Below are positions 33,389 to 45,770 of a DNA stretch of 64,000 nt, in pieces (positions within the stretch are counted from its first letter, which is position 1; every line of letters begins with the position of its first letter). A program made the position numbers and the translations under genes. Below the pieces are notes generated by a model that saw only the letters and a program-made list of their open reading frames with translations, was not told the origin of the DNA and ran no database searches. The stretch covers positions 32,286,001 to 32,350,000 of the forward strand of contig CP142451.1 in assembly GCA_038049695.1 (NCBI GenBank). The letters are read 5' to 3'. The DNA comes from Cinnamomum chago (taxonomy: Eukaryota; Streptophyta; Magnoliopsida; Laurales; Lauraceae).

Positions 33389-34431
33389 GCTTTTAAGGGA
33401 GGCGAGGAGCAAGTGGGCGAGAGTTTGACACCTTGAATGATTGGTGTTTTTAATGATGGTTATGGTTTTGGTGATTAGATACGAGTTGGAAATGAGGAGT
33501 CAAGACTGTTCATTGTGATTATAGAAATAAGTAATGACCAAGTAATGCAATTATGGGTTTTTTAGAATTATGGTCTTATTGAGTGATGTATCATAGGAAG
33601 ATTACTGTATTGACATTTGTATATATTTGATTATGTCTTTTTCCCAATTGAATATGGTTTGGTATGGGCGAGCTGTGAAAAATGAATCTCTTAGACTACA
33701 AAGACAAAGAATTTCTAACATTAACAAAAGGTTTTAAAAATAATTCGTATTATCCTATGCATTAGTGGTTTTGTGGTCCGATATAAGAAACCTGATGCCA
33801 TTTTGACTTTTGTAACCCACCAAATACGTTTTTCTTAGCATATGCAATATGATATAAGCCATCATCCTACCATCACAATCCAAAACAAGATAAAGCAAAC
33901 TCTATATGATAAGAGATTGAGGTAAAAAACAAAGTGAATATAAATACCAATGGACCCATTTAGGATGGGTGGGCGTACTCGGGCTATGAGCATCTGGATC
34001 TACCATAACCCATTGGAAGAAGGATGATGAGGATGGAAAAAGAAATAAATAAAGAAATATGGGAAAACCCACACAAAAATAATGGCATAATCATTAATTT
34101 CAACACCATTAATACTGTAATGGTGACAGGGTAACAAGTTACAAAGTTCATTTGCAGATAATATGGGACCTCACCAGGGTATAGAAATCATCAAGGTCTA
34201 TGTTTTTAGTAGATGATGAACAAAACTGAACCCGAAGCAGTAAACAAAAAACGATTACGCTATGTTCTACCAATGATTGTCACTATACTCGACTACTAAT
34301 TACTAGTATAATTTGCTCTTATATATATATATTCCCAGATAAACTATTTTGCTGCTATCTTAGCATCACTAAAGGGTCCTATGAATATTGATTTGTTTAG
34401 TTGCTAACTTTCAGATTTCTAATTATTACAG
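33389..34431. other. Gene-free stretch upstream of the PMD gene
   Basis: AT-rich with no coding signal. It should contain the promoter or 5' leader of the gene starting at 34432, because that first exon begins right after an acceptor-like ttattacag. A TATA-rich tatatatatata lies at 34321-34331. Confidence 0.4.
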
Positions 34432-37400
34432 ATGGACATTCTTCAGCCAGGTCCTTTGGATAAATCAGTTTTATATGATCAAGATAATCATATTTCTGAA
34501 CGAGTATGGAATGGCAAGGTGAGAATAATTTCATTCCTTGAGAGTCTTTTTACGTCGTTAAGCTTGAGCGCATGCCATGACAAACGTAAAAGATCATGCG
34601 TCTTTTTTGTAATGCAGGGAGCAGGGCCACTACGCTGGATCCCAACACCCAATCATGACAGCTGGGAAATTAATGATCGAATGTGGGATCTAATTCGCCA
34701 GACTGGGCTAGAACAACTGGCAAAGATTAAAAAAATTGAACTAGATCATGGCCTAATAACTGACCTGGTTGAGAGGTGGAGGCCAGAGACAAACACGTTC
34801 CACCTCAACAGTGGTGAGGCCACCGTAACCCTGGAAGATGTTGCTTACATCTACGGCCTTCCCATTGATGGCCTCCCAGTTAATGGCCGCACCTTCTCTG
34901 AACCCTTGACCATGGTGAAAGTCTGTGAAGATCTGCTAGGGGTGGTGCTAGACGTGAACTATGACTGCTATGGAGTGCAGATTAAATTCACCTGGCTTAG
35001 GGAACATTTTGGACAGTTGCCTAAGAGCCGACCCAGAGACCAAGACGTAAGGCGGACACGTGCATTCCTATTTTGTCTCGTTGCAGGTCAGATTTTCTTG
35101 ACCTCCTCGGGTACTAAGGCTCCAGCCCATATTTTAGAATTATTCCGGCATTTTGAGAAGCGGTCTTGGGGAGCTGCATGCCTTGCAAATCTGTACAGGG
35201 GCCTTGCGAAGGTATCTACCTGCCAAAAGAAAGGAAAAGTTGTGAAGACCATCATGGGTCCTCTAAAACTGTTGCAGGTAAGATTTTACACTATATAGTT
35301 CTGCGTTCATTGTGGTCATTTTAGGATCATTTTGTCATCTTTTACTTGTAAACATCAATGTTTCCATGTGGCCAGATGTGGGCATATTCGTGCATGACAA
35401 TTGGGAGGCCGATTCGTCGAATAGGTGACTGGACTAAGGATGTAGAGTTTCCTCTTCTCTTGACATGGTACAACAGATTGCAGTCCCATCATTTCCAGAC
35501 GAGAGTCGAGGAAGCCAGGCGACAACTGGATATTATGGAAGTAGATGCCGTAAGTATGAATGTTTAAATAACAATTCCTAAACAACACCAGAAATCAATG
35601 GTAGCGTTGTAATCATTTAGCTTCTATGATTGACCGACGATGCTGTTTTTTTCAATTTTTTTAAGAGATTTTTTTTGTTTTATTTCTCCATGACGATCCA
35701 AATTTACTGTGTTATTCGAGTTCAACTGGCTTCCATACCATGATTATGAAAATATATTAGGCTATCGACGATGCTAATATACCCCTCTTCCGGTCGAACA
35801 CGACATTGATTTGCTTTTGGATTGTGAAGCGGCACTGTCCGGAAAGAGTAATGAAACAATTTGGGTTACAACAAACTGTGCCACCCCGTTTCCTAAGGCC
35901 ATATCCGCGAATGGAAATTATACCAACGGGCGAACACCGACGTGAGAAATTACGTGCCGTGTATTTTGGCGTTTGGAATAAAAGAATGAATGACATAACC
36001 TATGGAGTAGAGGGTGATGTTGGCCCACACAATGACGAGTACTTTAAATGGTATAGAAACATCACTCGGCTACGCATCGGTCATCCTACTCCCGGACATA
36101 CCCAAGTTGACTTGAATTCAGTTTCATCCTAGGTAATTTCATTTGGGTTCTCTGCAAACCACTCACCCACAACATTTTGCGCTTTCCGTTAAATCCATTC
36201 GAACTTCTGACTGTGTTCATAACTGCTCCTCTAGATCTTTAAATTTATAGAACAACTCCTGGCATCATGTGACGTTGCGAAAGATTTAGAGGGAAAGGCT
36301 ACTGATTTATCAAGACTGATCGACGGTTTGAGATCCGAAGTAGTCCGGTTTAAAGATGCATTTATGGCAGATTTTAAGACGTCCTACTTAGCCGATGCGT
36401 ATGTCGCTGGAAAGGGTGATGCATCCCTGAAGGCACCGTATATATTAGCTCCACTTTCATTCAATCCATACATTGGGGTTTTTTTACTAACTCGTCTAAT
36501 CATTCGATAGATGGACAAGGGAGATCAGGCAGAAGAAGATCCCATCAAATCGTCTAAAAAACGCAAAGGTAAATCCAATCAGGAATGCTTCCCCTCTAGT
36601 CCATTCAAACCCAACAGTTCGGTCGCCACTCAACCTCTCAGGAGATCCAAACGCATAACCGGAAGATCTAGTAAGCCACCCGATGTATCCAAACGCATAA
36701 TTTCAGAGAAGCCCACCGAATCCATGGGAGCCATAAGTCCGATCTTGCTATCACCTCGAAGGAGTTCTAGAATAGCCCAATCCCAAAAGAGTCCAATGTC
36801 CCCTATAAAAATCAGAAGCCCAACCTATGCAAAACCCTCCAGTACTCCATTTATTTCCAGCCCATACACTGCACAAAGAAGCGTTGGTACCACATCTCCG
36901 GGCCTGGTTAAATTTGGTGTAGGTCTGTCCCCATTTAGCGAGATCTCATCTATGATTATGAATGTCAAAGCACGCTATAGAGAGCCAAAGCCCCTGCTAT
37001 GGATGGCTGATTACACTATCGGAGCGTGGTTGAGGAATCCAAAGTATAAGCTAACGATTGAAGAACTTGAGATACTCACAGTATTCCGGAATGAATTTGC
37101 TGATATAGCGGGGTATTCCCACGTTTCCAACTACCATATATCCATTGCATGCATTGTGTGATCCAAGTTTTTTTATTATCTTGTTTTATTGCTGTCTACT
37201 ACCAGGAAGGCAAAGTTACAGGAATGGTGTACACTAGTAACTGCCACGAACATGTATGAGCTATTAAGAGGAGCATGGATGGACAATTGGGTTAGTGTCT
37301 GGTTACCCCACCTAATGGAATGTATTTACATCTATAAGATTTTGATGACTTGACATGTGTTCCCTCACACATCTTTGTCCCATTCTATTGTTGCAGACCA

Positions 37401-38252
37401 TGCACTATTGGTTCGGGATATTAAAGACGGACGCTACATCGTCCTACTTCTTTGAATGCGCTCTCTCCGTAAGTGTTAAAAAAAGGATGAACACATTGTC
37501 ACATTTGGTTGTTCATTTCATTTGGATTTGACAATTTATGAACCATGTATCCTATAGGATTGGGACGTGCATAGTCAAACGAGTGAGAAGCTCATTGAAA
37601 ACTGCTTCAGTCAGGCCTTGTTAGACAACATGACAGATAAGGAGCATTTTTTCTTTCCGGTGTGGAACAACCACCACTTCTTCCTTTTAGTGGGACGTGT
37701 CAACGGAAAAAGGTGGGAGTATTATAACAGCATGTCGCGTGAAGGAGATTACAAATTTGCGGAAAACTATGTAAGTTGATACCGAATACACAGCCCGGCT
37801 TTGTCTTGTCCGTTGGTCATCTAATTGTAAGAGTCCCATTTTGCTGAGTATAATGACACTCTTAAATGCAGATTGCATGGATCAACGATCGGTTCATGCA
37901 ATTCGGTTGGAATGATCCCAATGTCTGAACAAAACACCGAATGGAATGTCCCATGCAGACAAACAGGTCAAATTCGATGACTGTTTAAACTCCCTATCTG
38001 TTATATGGTTGCCTAATCTGAATGAAAGACCCATTTAATGCGCATAGTCTGAACTGTAGTTTTTGGCTTTTCAGCGTGGATTGTGGAATCTTTGTTATGG
38101 CGTATGCACAACACATAGCGCTGGGGAAGGCTATAGAGTTCAAACAAAATGACATGTTCTACTAATGTGCGAAGATCGTCAGTGACATACAAAGACCAAT
38201 ATGTGCGCTGGGATGTGAAAAAACAGATGGAATTGAATTTGCAAAACTTTAA
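34432..38252 (+). pseudogene. Plant mobile domain - Ulp1/C48 protease fusion gene
   Basis: Exons read by eye: 34432-34518, 34618-35277, 35376-35549, 35761 to about 36131, from 36235, from 36511, then 37397-37470, 37558-37770, from 37872 and from 38075. The first four encode a plant mobile domain (MAIN/MAIL-type): GPLRWIPTPNHDSWEI, LVERWRPETNTFHL, GEATVTLEDVAYIYGLPIDG, WLREHFGQLP, GRPIRRIGDW, ERVMKQFGLQQTVPP and HNDEYFKWYRNITRLRIGHP. A basic serine-rich linker with SKRITGR/SSRIAQS-type motifs follows. The C-terminal Ulp1-like domain has the active-site His in NNHHFFLLVG and Cys in QTNSVDCGIFVMAY after splicing; the usual Asp is Asn (WEYYNSM). TGA after NDPNV and TAA after NDMFY interrupt it. 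PMD proteins occur both as host silencing factors and inside transposons. Similarity to the PMD gene at 52904 and the decay favour a transposon origin. Confidence 0.8.
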
Positions 38253-38879
38253 TATGCCTGGAATCGGATGATAGTTCAAATTAAACGTTTCAGGTTGGAT
38301 ATGTTTTTCTGCTGTTAAAACTTTTTCTCCATCATATTAAGCTTATACCATTTGTTCATGACCACCGTAAAGTGTTAACTATGTTTATGCCATTCCTTGC
38401 CTTCTCAGTTTTGTTTAGATTTTAGTGACATGGATTTCACGGGTTGGACTTGCACTTGATACGCCTTGTCATGTATGGGAGGTTTCAGCCAAGTTGGCTC
38501 TTTATACAGTGGCCTTGCTGGAAACCAGATATGAGAAACTTAAAATATTTTTTAGAGATACAGTTGCCTGCCTTCTTCAAATTGGTACTACCTATTGAGA
38601 GTATGAATATGACCTACACAGGACGTATGTGTAGGTTGTAACCATGCGATCATGTTGTTACACCTAATTGTCGTGCTGGTGAAGTTTCGTTGCTTTAAAT
38701 GAAAATGCTTGCATTAAAAATGACAATACGGCCATTAGAGACCACGTTTATGACATTTTTATATCTAAGATTGAGGCTATGATGTTTCCTTGCTATAAAT
38801 TAGTATAATCACGGAGGAATGTTTGGACCTAACCTGTAGATAATACACTTTTATTGTTCTGCCACGGACTTCTTTGATG

Positions 38880-39160
38880 TCAAGATTTGATTATGAAGGT
38901 ACAAAGGTAGGTAACGATATCGTTGTTGTAGTATCATCATTTTGTTGCCCTTTTCCATCGCATTTGTGTCTCATTAGGGAAGTGATGTTCATTCCCTCTG
39001 ACGGAAAGCAATAAAAAATGAAACGCTACCAAAAAACGTAACGATATCGTCATGCATAAAATTATACTTCAAACAAATCTTCGCCCCCCGATGATTTGCA
39101 TGTCTTCCGACTGATTGTAATATGGACCTTACGTGTTGATAGGACATAAATTGATTCGGG
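38880..39160 (+). repeat. Diverged repeat block, copy 1 (gatatcg)
   Basis: Contains gtaacgatatcgttgttg at about 38911 and acgtaacgatatcgtcat at about 39038. The same order and spacing is seen at 40265-40535 (gcagcgatatcattgttg, then acgtaacgatatcgtcat). Confidence 0.65.
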
Positions 39161-40264
39161 TTTCAAGAATTCCGGTTTTAACCCTAGTATTTCTGTCGGT
39201 TTAATTCAAGGATACCGTATTAATGAAACTTGTTGCCGTTTAATTACTCCATTAGTTATAGTTTGTTTTTTGTTTTTTTTTTTGGCTAAAACTGTATTGT
39301 GATTTTCTTGTGTATAGGTAGCTACTAAATGGTGGTGGAATGGTTAGAATCCAGCAATGAAGATAACCAAGACAGCATGTTTGAGGGGGCGACAATGATG
39401 CGGCTTCTACCTTTAACAGAAAATAGTTGACTTTGAAGATAAACTCGGCTTTGCGATATCCCAGAGATAAGGAGACTGCATCTGTGACCGATAACGGCTT
39501 GGATGGAAAGATGGATAATTCCACATCTATATCCTCATGCGGACAAATTGTTAATACAAATCCCATTCATTGATGAAGGACGGCTATTTAGAGGAATGAC
39601 CAGACAAACCCCAGGGAAAGTAAAACACATTGAAAATCGACTATATCTGTTCTTGCCTCGGACTCTATGTATTCTAGTTAATGAATTTTTTGGAAGTATC
39701 AGATTGACTACTTGTGTAAATAGTGTTTTTCAATTAAGACTTATGTGAATTTTGATTATGCGTATGCTCTTCAAATAAGATGTACATGGTATGATCTATG
39801 TCCTGTTTCGCTACCTTCCTAGTGACTGTTATGTACTGGTATGATAACTTGCAGTCTGGTTGGCCTTCATCAGAGGACTTGTAATTCTCTTTAGATCATT
39901 AAAAATGAGATTTTGCTATTGACAGTGTATAATTGATACAAAAAATGATCTTTTGTTTTTTAATAGAAGGGCTAACTATATGTACTCTAAGCTGAGTATG
40001 GTATTGGCCATTAAATGGAGGCTCAATTTCTGACACATGATATGAGATTTATTTCCAGAAAATGTTCACCATGTAGAGTGCAAAAACCATTTTGTATTTT
40101 CATATATTTGTCACTTACCTCTCAACTCAATTACTACCCATTTACACATTATAAATCTTGTAGGATTGGCAAACGTCCCCTTGACGGATTGGTTCCTAAA
40201 ATGCAACACAACATTGAAATATATTCTTTTACTCAGGGAAGGCTTTATGTATTAGGTTTATAAA

Positions 40265-40535
40265 TTGAGATTGAAAAGTATGAAGCTTGGCAGCGATATC
40301 ATTGTTGTCATATAATGAAATTGTCCATATTTTGCAACCTTACGTGGCCTTATCTATACATTTGGATCTGAATACATAGTCAGATTCATTGTTGATCCGG
40401 ACAAGCTTTGAGAAATGAAAAGCTATATCCAAACGTAACGATATCGTCATTCAAAATTAATTTGAAATCACACATCGTTTGTTGCCTCTTGATTTAAATA
40501 TTGCCGGTGTATCTCATGACGATATTCAGATCCTA
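40265..40535 (+). repeat. Diverged repeat block, copy 2 (gatatcg)
   Basis: Partner of 38880-39160. The phrase acgtaacgatatcgtcat is identical in both; the flanks (aaatgaaa-like before, aaaatta-like after) are also similar. It ends just before the GGTTCGAACC array of unit A. Confidence 0.65.
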
Positions 40536-40694
40536 CCTCGTTGATCCTTATAAAAAAAAACGCTAACTGTTAATGGGCTTCGTATGAGGCCTCGCATTAT
40601 GGTTTAAGAATTCCTTCACAGCTAGATTGCATTTTCTCGATTCACCATCTTTGGTCCAACTTCCAGCAAACACAAGGATCAAACCCCTGAATTT

Positions 40695-41480
40695 AGGGTT
40701 CGAACCTTGAAATTCTGGACTGCCTCAGCCAAATTCTGGGGGAAGATAAGGGTTCGAACCTTAGAATTTATGAACTCCCTTGCCATTTTCCAGGGGGGTC
40801 AAAGGTTCGAACCCTTGTATGATTTACTCATCAGGCCATTTTCCAGAGGGGGGGAAGGTTCGAACCCATAACCTAAGGGTTCGAACCCTTGAAAAATGCA
40901 CTCCTCACGCCATTTTCCAGATGGGGGGAAGGTTCGAACCCATATCCTGAGGGTTCGAACCCTTTAAAAATGCACTCCTCAGGCCATTTTCCAGAGGGGG
41001 CGAAGGTTCGAACCCTCATCTTGAGGGTTCGAACCCTTGTATGAGGCACTCATCAGGCCATTTTCCAGAAGGGGGGAAGGTTCGAACCCATATCCTGAGG
41101 GTTCGAACCCTTTAAAAATGCACTCCTCAGGCCATTTTCCAGAGGGGGCGAAGGTTCGAACCCTTGTATGAGGCACTCTTCAGGCCATTTTCCAGAGGGG
41201 GGAAAGGTTCGAACCCATATCCTGAGGGTTCGAACCCTTTAAAAATGCACTCCTCGGGCCATTTTCCAGAGGGGGCGAAGGTTCGAACCCTTGTATGAGG
41301 CACTCCGAGGCCATTTTCCAGACGGGCTGAAGGTTCGAACCCTTGAATATTGAACTACCCGAGCCAATTTCCAGACGGAATAAAGGTTCGAACCATCCTT
41401 TGTAGAGTTTGAACCTTCGCATGCTAGATCCTTATGGCCCAAATTCAAGGGGGGCCAAGGGTTCGAATTCTCAAGTTCTG
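40695..41480. repeat. GGTTCGAACC palindrome array, MULE unit A
   Basis: About 17 intact copies of ggttcgaacc plus degenerate ones lie in about 790 bp, in higher-order units of about 55-125 bp. A typical unit contains gccattttccagaggggg, gaaggttcgaaccc, then atatcctgagggttcgaa or ttgtatgaggcactc. GGTTCGAACC is a perfect 10-bp palindrome (12 bp as gggttcgaaccc). A shorter diverged array lies at the same relative position in unit B (58670-59070). An untranslated first exon follows, so the array sits in the terminal or promoter region. Reading frames through it are repeat artefacts. Confidence 0.93.
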
Positions 41481-41579
41481 AGTTCGACCCTCTAACCTCA
41501 TGACCTATATGTCCTCTTTGAATAAATAAAACCATATGGGTCTATAGCCATTCTACTCATTGTAAAACGTTGGCATGAA

Positions 41580-41674
41580 ACCCTAGCTCTCGAAGGACCT
41601 TCGAAGGCATCACCGCCCACATCCGCCCCTCTTCCTCTAAGGTCGAACTGAGTCGTTTCTCTTCACTTTCGAAG
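41580..41674 (+). other. Probable 5' untranslated exon of unit A accessory gene
   Basis: Ends with a good splice donor (tcgaag|gtaagtctcttccc). At the equivalent place in unit B (about 59278) the sequence reads atag|gtacgtctcttcc. Between this donor and the acceptor at 43209 lies about 1.5 kb without accepted coding, consistent with a leader intron. The exon start is not defined. Confidence 0.45.
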
Positions 41675-43209
41675 GTAAGTCTCTTCCCATATGCTATCCT
41701 CGGTGTGGAATTGCTATGTGTTCCTCGTCAGGGGTTTAAACGACTCGTCATTATTTATGGGATGTGTGTTCCTCGTCAATTCGAATCTGGAATGTAACCG
41801 AACTGAGTGGTTTTTTCCTCTCTCTCCTTTTTTTTTACCATTTATTCCTTTTTCTAGTTTTACACGTTCTGTAATGTAGAATCTTTGGTATTATATAAAA
41901 TGCCGAGCTGGGTGCAAAAAAATATTGGACTATAAACATAGGGTAGAAATTTGTGGATTCTTGGAAGTTCAAAGAAAGGTTGATGTAGATTGAGAAGTGC
42001 CCTGCTTCAGCTGCCCATGAATCCTTTATATATATATATATATATAAAATTTCTTGGCAAGCAACTGCCCTTGTTCAATCATGTAAATTAACAATAGCTT
42101 ATTCCCCTGGTACTGTCATGGTGATCGCACACTTGATGAAGCAGCTTTAAACTAGTATGGGCATGGTTCTATTCAATATATAATGGTAATGTTAAAATAG
42201 ATTTCCACAAGCTTTAGGAATTTATTGATTATATTATACAATATTTTCTATTGGATGGCATTTTATGTTCTGTGATGAGATGTGATGATCTTGGACTTTC
42301 ATCCTCATCTATTGTGGTCAGTACTTGCATATAATGGGGCTGATTTGATAAACCTGAGATGATGGATGGAGATGATCTTCAAGTACCCCATGTCATACAC
42401 AAGCATGGCCCATGACAGGGTCCATAGGACAGAAACACTCAAGCTTCTTTGAATAAGGAGCTGGACCAAACCTTTGCAACTCCATTTCAAGTCCTCCTCC
42501 CATTGTTAACAATGTTGAAAATAAATAAAAGATGAAAAAGTTGTTGAGCATATACAACAAAGAGATGAAAAAGTTGCCATTCCTTAATCTTAATATGAGC
42601 CTTGTTCCTTTGATGTGTAATGATGACTGTTATAATAAAGTGCACGAAGGTGATAAAAACTTTGTAATCATTATAGAATACCGTTTTCGTGTATTATTCT
42701 TTCTCAGTGACTGTTCCAACACTGTTGAATCTTTCATTTTACCACTGAGAGTGAGACAGCCGTGGAAAACAATGAGATTTCTTTTCAATCCAATAGATGT
42801 TACAGAAAATGGGGGGTTTTGGGCATTTACTGCGCCACTGAACAATTGTGCTTATTGGCCAATTTTGTTTGATCAAACACACATTCTGCTTTCATTGGTT
42901 CCTTTGAAATGGTAACAGTGAGATTGGTAAATGCTGGTTCACCTAGGAATTGTTCATTTGCAAGAGAGAGAACCAGCTGTCTCAATCACTGTCTATGTTA
43001 ACCGTTTTATATTCATCTACAGTTCTAGTTATTGAAAAAGGCAGAGGACTAGTTCAACCGTGTTCTGAAATAGTTCCCTTCAGCTATAGAAGCCCAACAT
43101 ATTTAATCGTGTACACTTCGACACTTACTGAAAAACTCTCTGCCTATGGTTGGATTCTCTTCTTCATAATAATCTCGTTTTGACGGTTCTAAAACTGGAC
43201 TTCTTGCAG
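41675..43209 (+). other. Probable leader intron of unit A accessory gene
   Basis: Bounded by the donor at 41675 and the acceptor ttcttgcag at 43201-43209. It contains a short TA tract (about 42028) and a 127-codon frame at 42532-42915 that I do not recognise. Unit B has a slightly shorter equivalent with no such frame, so it may be random or a later insertion. Confidence 0.4.
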
Positions 43210-44264
43210 GTTCTGCTACTTGGTATGTCTCCAAAAAAAAAAAAAAAAAAAAAGAACTTGCCAATGACCTTCCTACGATCTGTCTCGGTTTCTAAGTGAG
43301 GATGGATAGATTACCTACATGAACAAGTTCCAGCATCGTTCAGTTGTGCCAGAAAGAATTGTCATGTACAATGAACTGAATGACCTCGATTTTTCTGTGT
43401 GGATGTGCGAGAGAGAATGGTGGACATTGTATGATATTGGCTACCAGATAGTGGTCAATTGGGTCGGAGAGTTCTACTCTAACATGCATGAACTGTCAAA
43501 CACCTCGTTCAAGACATTTGTTCGAGGACAGGAGCTCGAGATAACACCTGATCTCCTAAGTCAAGTGCTAGAAATTGAATGCGTCGAAGGCGCACACTTC
43601 CCGATTGAGGGCAACCGTCGGATTAATTACAATATGGTAGCAAAAAAAAAATACCGGCAGGCCTGTCACCTGGATTGGCGGTGACATATCACATAACAAG
43701 CTTAGCGACTCTTATCGCTTGCTGAATATCTTCATCCGTCACAATGTCAGCCCCAAAGTCAGCAAAAAAGTCACAAAGGAGGATGGGTATCTCCTATACT
43801 GCATCGGGACTCAAAGGAAAGTCGACATTCCTCTCGCGGTGTTTCGTGGAATGGCAAAGGTCCAGGCTGCACCTCATAATACTGCTCTTCCCTTCCCCGG
43901 GACCATATCAAAGATACTTCAGGACATGGGTCAGCTGGCCGAATCCAATGAAGACATTATAATTCCAAAGCAGAAGATTGATCGATTCACGCTTGAAAAG
44001 TCCAGGTCACACATCCCGACTGTTGAGTTGGATGGCGATGATGCGGGAGATATAGCTGGACCCTCTGTAGCTGATCATCCAGGGATAGGCCAGTCCGGAG
44101 CTGGAGATTCGGATGCAGGACTATCAGGAGATGAACAAGTAGATGAGGGGACGATTCATGCGTTGAACCAGCATCTTGGTCGTTTGGAAATGCGAGTGAG
44201 TGAAGGATTCGCCGAGATGCGTCGAAGTTTTGCCGAACTGCTCGATCGTTTGCACCGTAACTGA
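43210..44264 (+). pseudogene. Putative plant transposon protein, unit A
   Basis: The exon begins after ttcttgcag with an early start ATG followed by a lysine run (a poly-A tract at 43231-43252). The ancestral frame then reads SRFLSEDG, TAG, ITYMNKFQHRSVVPERIVMY, then WWTLYDIGYQIVVNWVGEFY, LSNTSFKTFVRGQELEITPD and LLSQVLEIECVEGAHF. After a frame break near 43650 it continues RLLNIFIRHNVSPK, EDGYLLYCIGTQRKVDIPL and LQDMGQLAESNEDIIIPKQK, an acidic Gly-Asp-rich linker, and a C-terminal heptad-like helix (LGRLEMRVSEGFAEMRRSFA). The FYSN...VRG...L pattern resembles the 'putative plant transposon protein' family of unknown function, not mudrB. Unit B carries a close copy at 60560. It converges on mudrA of the same unit. 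Confidence 0.7.
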
Positions 44265-45770
44265 TTGACCAATTCTTGTTGTTGATGCTTTGTTCAAGTG
44301 CCACCAAAAGCCTCACAATGGACTTTTAGTTGACCGTCATCAGTTGACTTTAATGACTTCCTTTTCATTTACTTGAACAGATATGCAATCTCACTGGAGT
44401 CATGTACTAGTTTAATTGTGCTTATTTTGTCCTTTGAACTTGTGTAATGCTTCAAGCTTTAGTGGAACTACCTCAAGTTAATGTTCTAAACAGATGTTTA
44501 TTAGTAAATATTTTGAAATTTTTCACTTTATTGGGCCGTTTTAATATGAATGTAAATTATGATGACTCGTCAGTCTAAAGCTGCCTCGTGCTTTCAAAAA
44601 TTGAAAAAAATTTAAATAGAAAAAAGGAATCCTATCTGCATACAATCTTTATGAATATGAGAAAGTTCTGATTGATTCATCCGCATCAGAACATATGGGC
44701 CTTCCCTCACATCAACCCTCTATAAACACCGGCAAATCTGGATTCATTGGTACAGAAGATTGATCAATCCAATGAAATGGCCGGTATGGATTGAGATGTC
44801 CGGAATGGCAATCTTGAAAGGTATCAATTTGGTCAATTTTGGGTTAAGAGGATGGCAAGGTATAATCAAAGTAACATTTCATGGGCTTCAGTTTCTGTCC
44901 AAGTCCACTGTATTCACTGCTCAATCTTCCTATGGCATTTGTCCGATCGTCATTAGATATCTGCAATCCATGCAACTAGACCATGTTTTAATAGAAGTTA
45001 CAGCCCGTACGACACGTCAATCAACTGACAAGAGACAAAAGAAGGTTTTCACGAATAATATGATAATAAGAAAAATCGACATATGTTACTTTCGTATTAC
45101 CAATTAGGTTATGAATCTTCCTACTTGAAATGGTTACAGGGGCAGATTAATCGTTTGTTGCTGGCCATGTGAAGTCAGCTTGGAGCATCTCTCAATTGCC
45201 CCATTTTTGCTATATTATCTTCACTCTCATTGTGATTGACTCTGCTTATCAAGTTTCAAGCAGGCATTGCTGGTTGGGATGGATCCTTACACTTAAAGCA
45301 AAGGATCGACCTTGATTTACATGGGACAAAGGTGCAGAACATATCATGATGGACATTAACAATTAAGCACCGGTTTGTAGACGTGTCTCAAAACCGATAA
45401 CAGTTTTGATCATAAGAACCCGTACATGTACTCTAAAAAAATCATATATCTGTAGTAACAAACATCAGAGGATGACCAGGAACCAAAAAAAAAAGGAAGA
45501 TAATAATATTCAGATAAGTGGATGAAATGAACAGACTTGAAATAAAACGGGCAGAGACAATGGTATTAATAAATTGACAAATATAACAAACGACCCATAT
45601 GGACGGGGCCATTATACATTCAAAATTTATAGATTAACATATACAAATTAGGCTACTGGTCTGGAGCCATACATCGATATATACAATCGTTTACACAAAG
45701 CCAGACTACTTGTAAATACATGTATACACATTGTAGATATATCATATCAAAAAATTGAGAGAAGTAAGAT
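44265..45770. other. Convergent intergenic region, unit A
   Basis: It lies between the 3' ends of the + strand accessory gene and the - strand transposase. Non-coding, but blocks are conserved with 61609-63335 in unit B, for example tatgaatcttcctacttg, gcttggagcatct and catatggacgg/catatggatgg. This shows that the two units are copies of one element along their whole length. The 44760-45107 frame is not conserved as a protein and is rejected. Confidence 0.6.

Larger units (their letters stand above)
38253..40690. other. Gene-free stretch with two related blocks
   Basis: It holds a diverged direct repeat (38880-39160 and 40265-40535). Each block has aacgatatcgt-type palindromes about 120-150 bp apart. 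These may be ends of neighbouring MULE units, one closing the PMD-Ulp1 element and one opening unit A, but I could not define limits or target duplications. Short frames (38444-38641, 39503-39748) are not supported. Confidence 0.4.

Noticed and set aside
40695-41480. tRNA gene cluster suggested by repeated GGTTCGAACCC
   Set aside because: No A box, acceptor stem or anticodon arm accompanies any copy; spacing and flanks do not allow cloverleaf folding.
40695-41480. CRISPR-like array
   Set aside because: Repeat cores are too short, spacers are themselves repeated, and the context is plant transposon DNA.
40979-41535. Frames with repeated 'RVRTFAPSGKWP'-like peptide
   Set aside because: They are translations of the GGTTCGAACC array; the periodic peptide is explained entirely by the DNA repeat.
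42532-42915. 127-codon frame in the unit A leader intron
   Set aside because: Absent from the equivalent place in unit B and without recognisable motifs.
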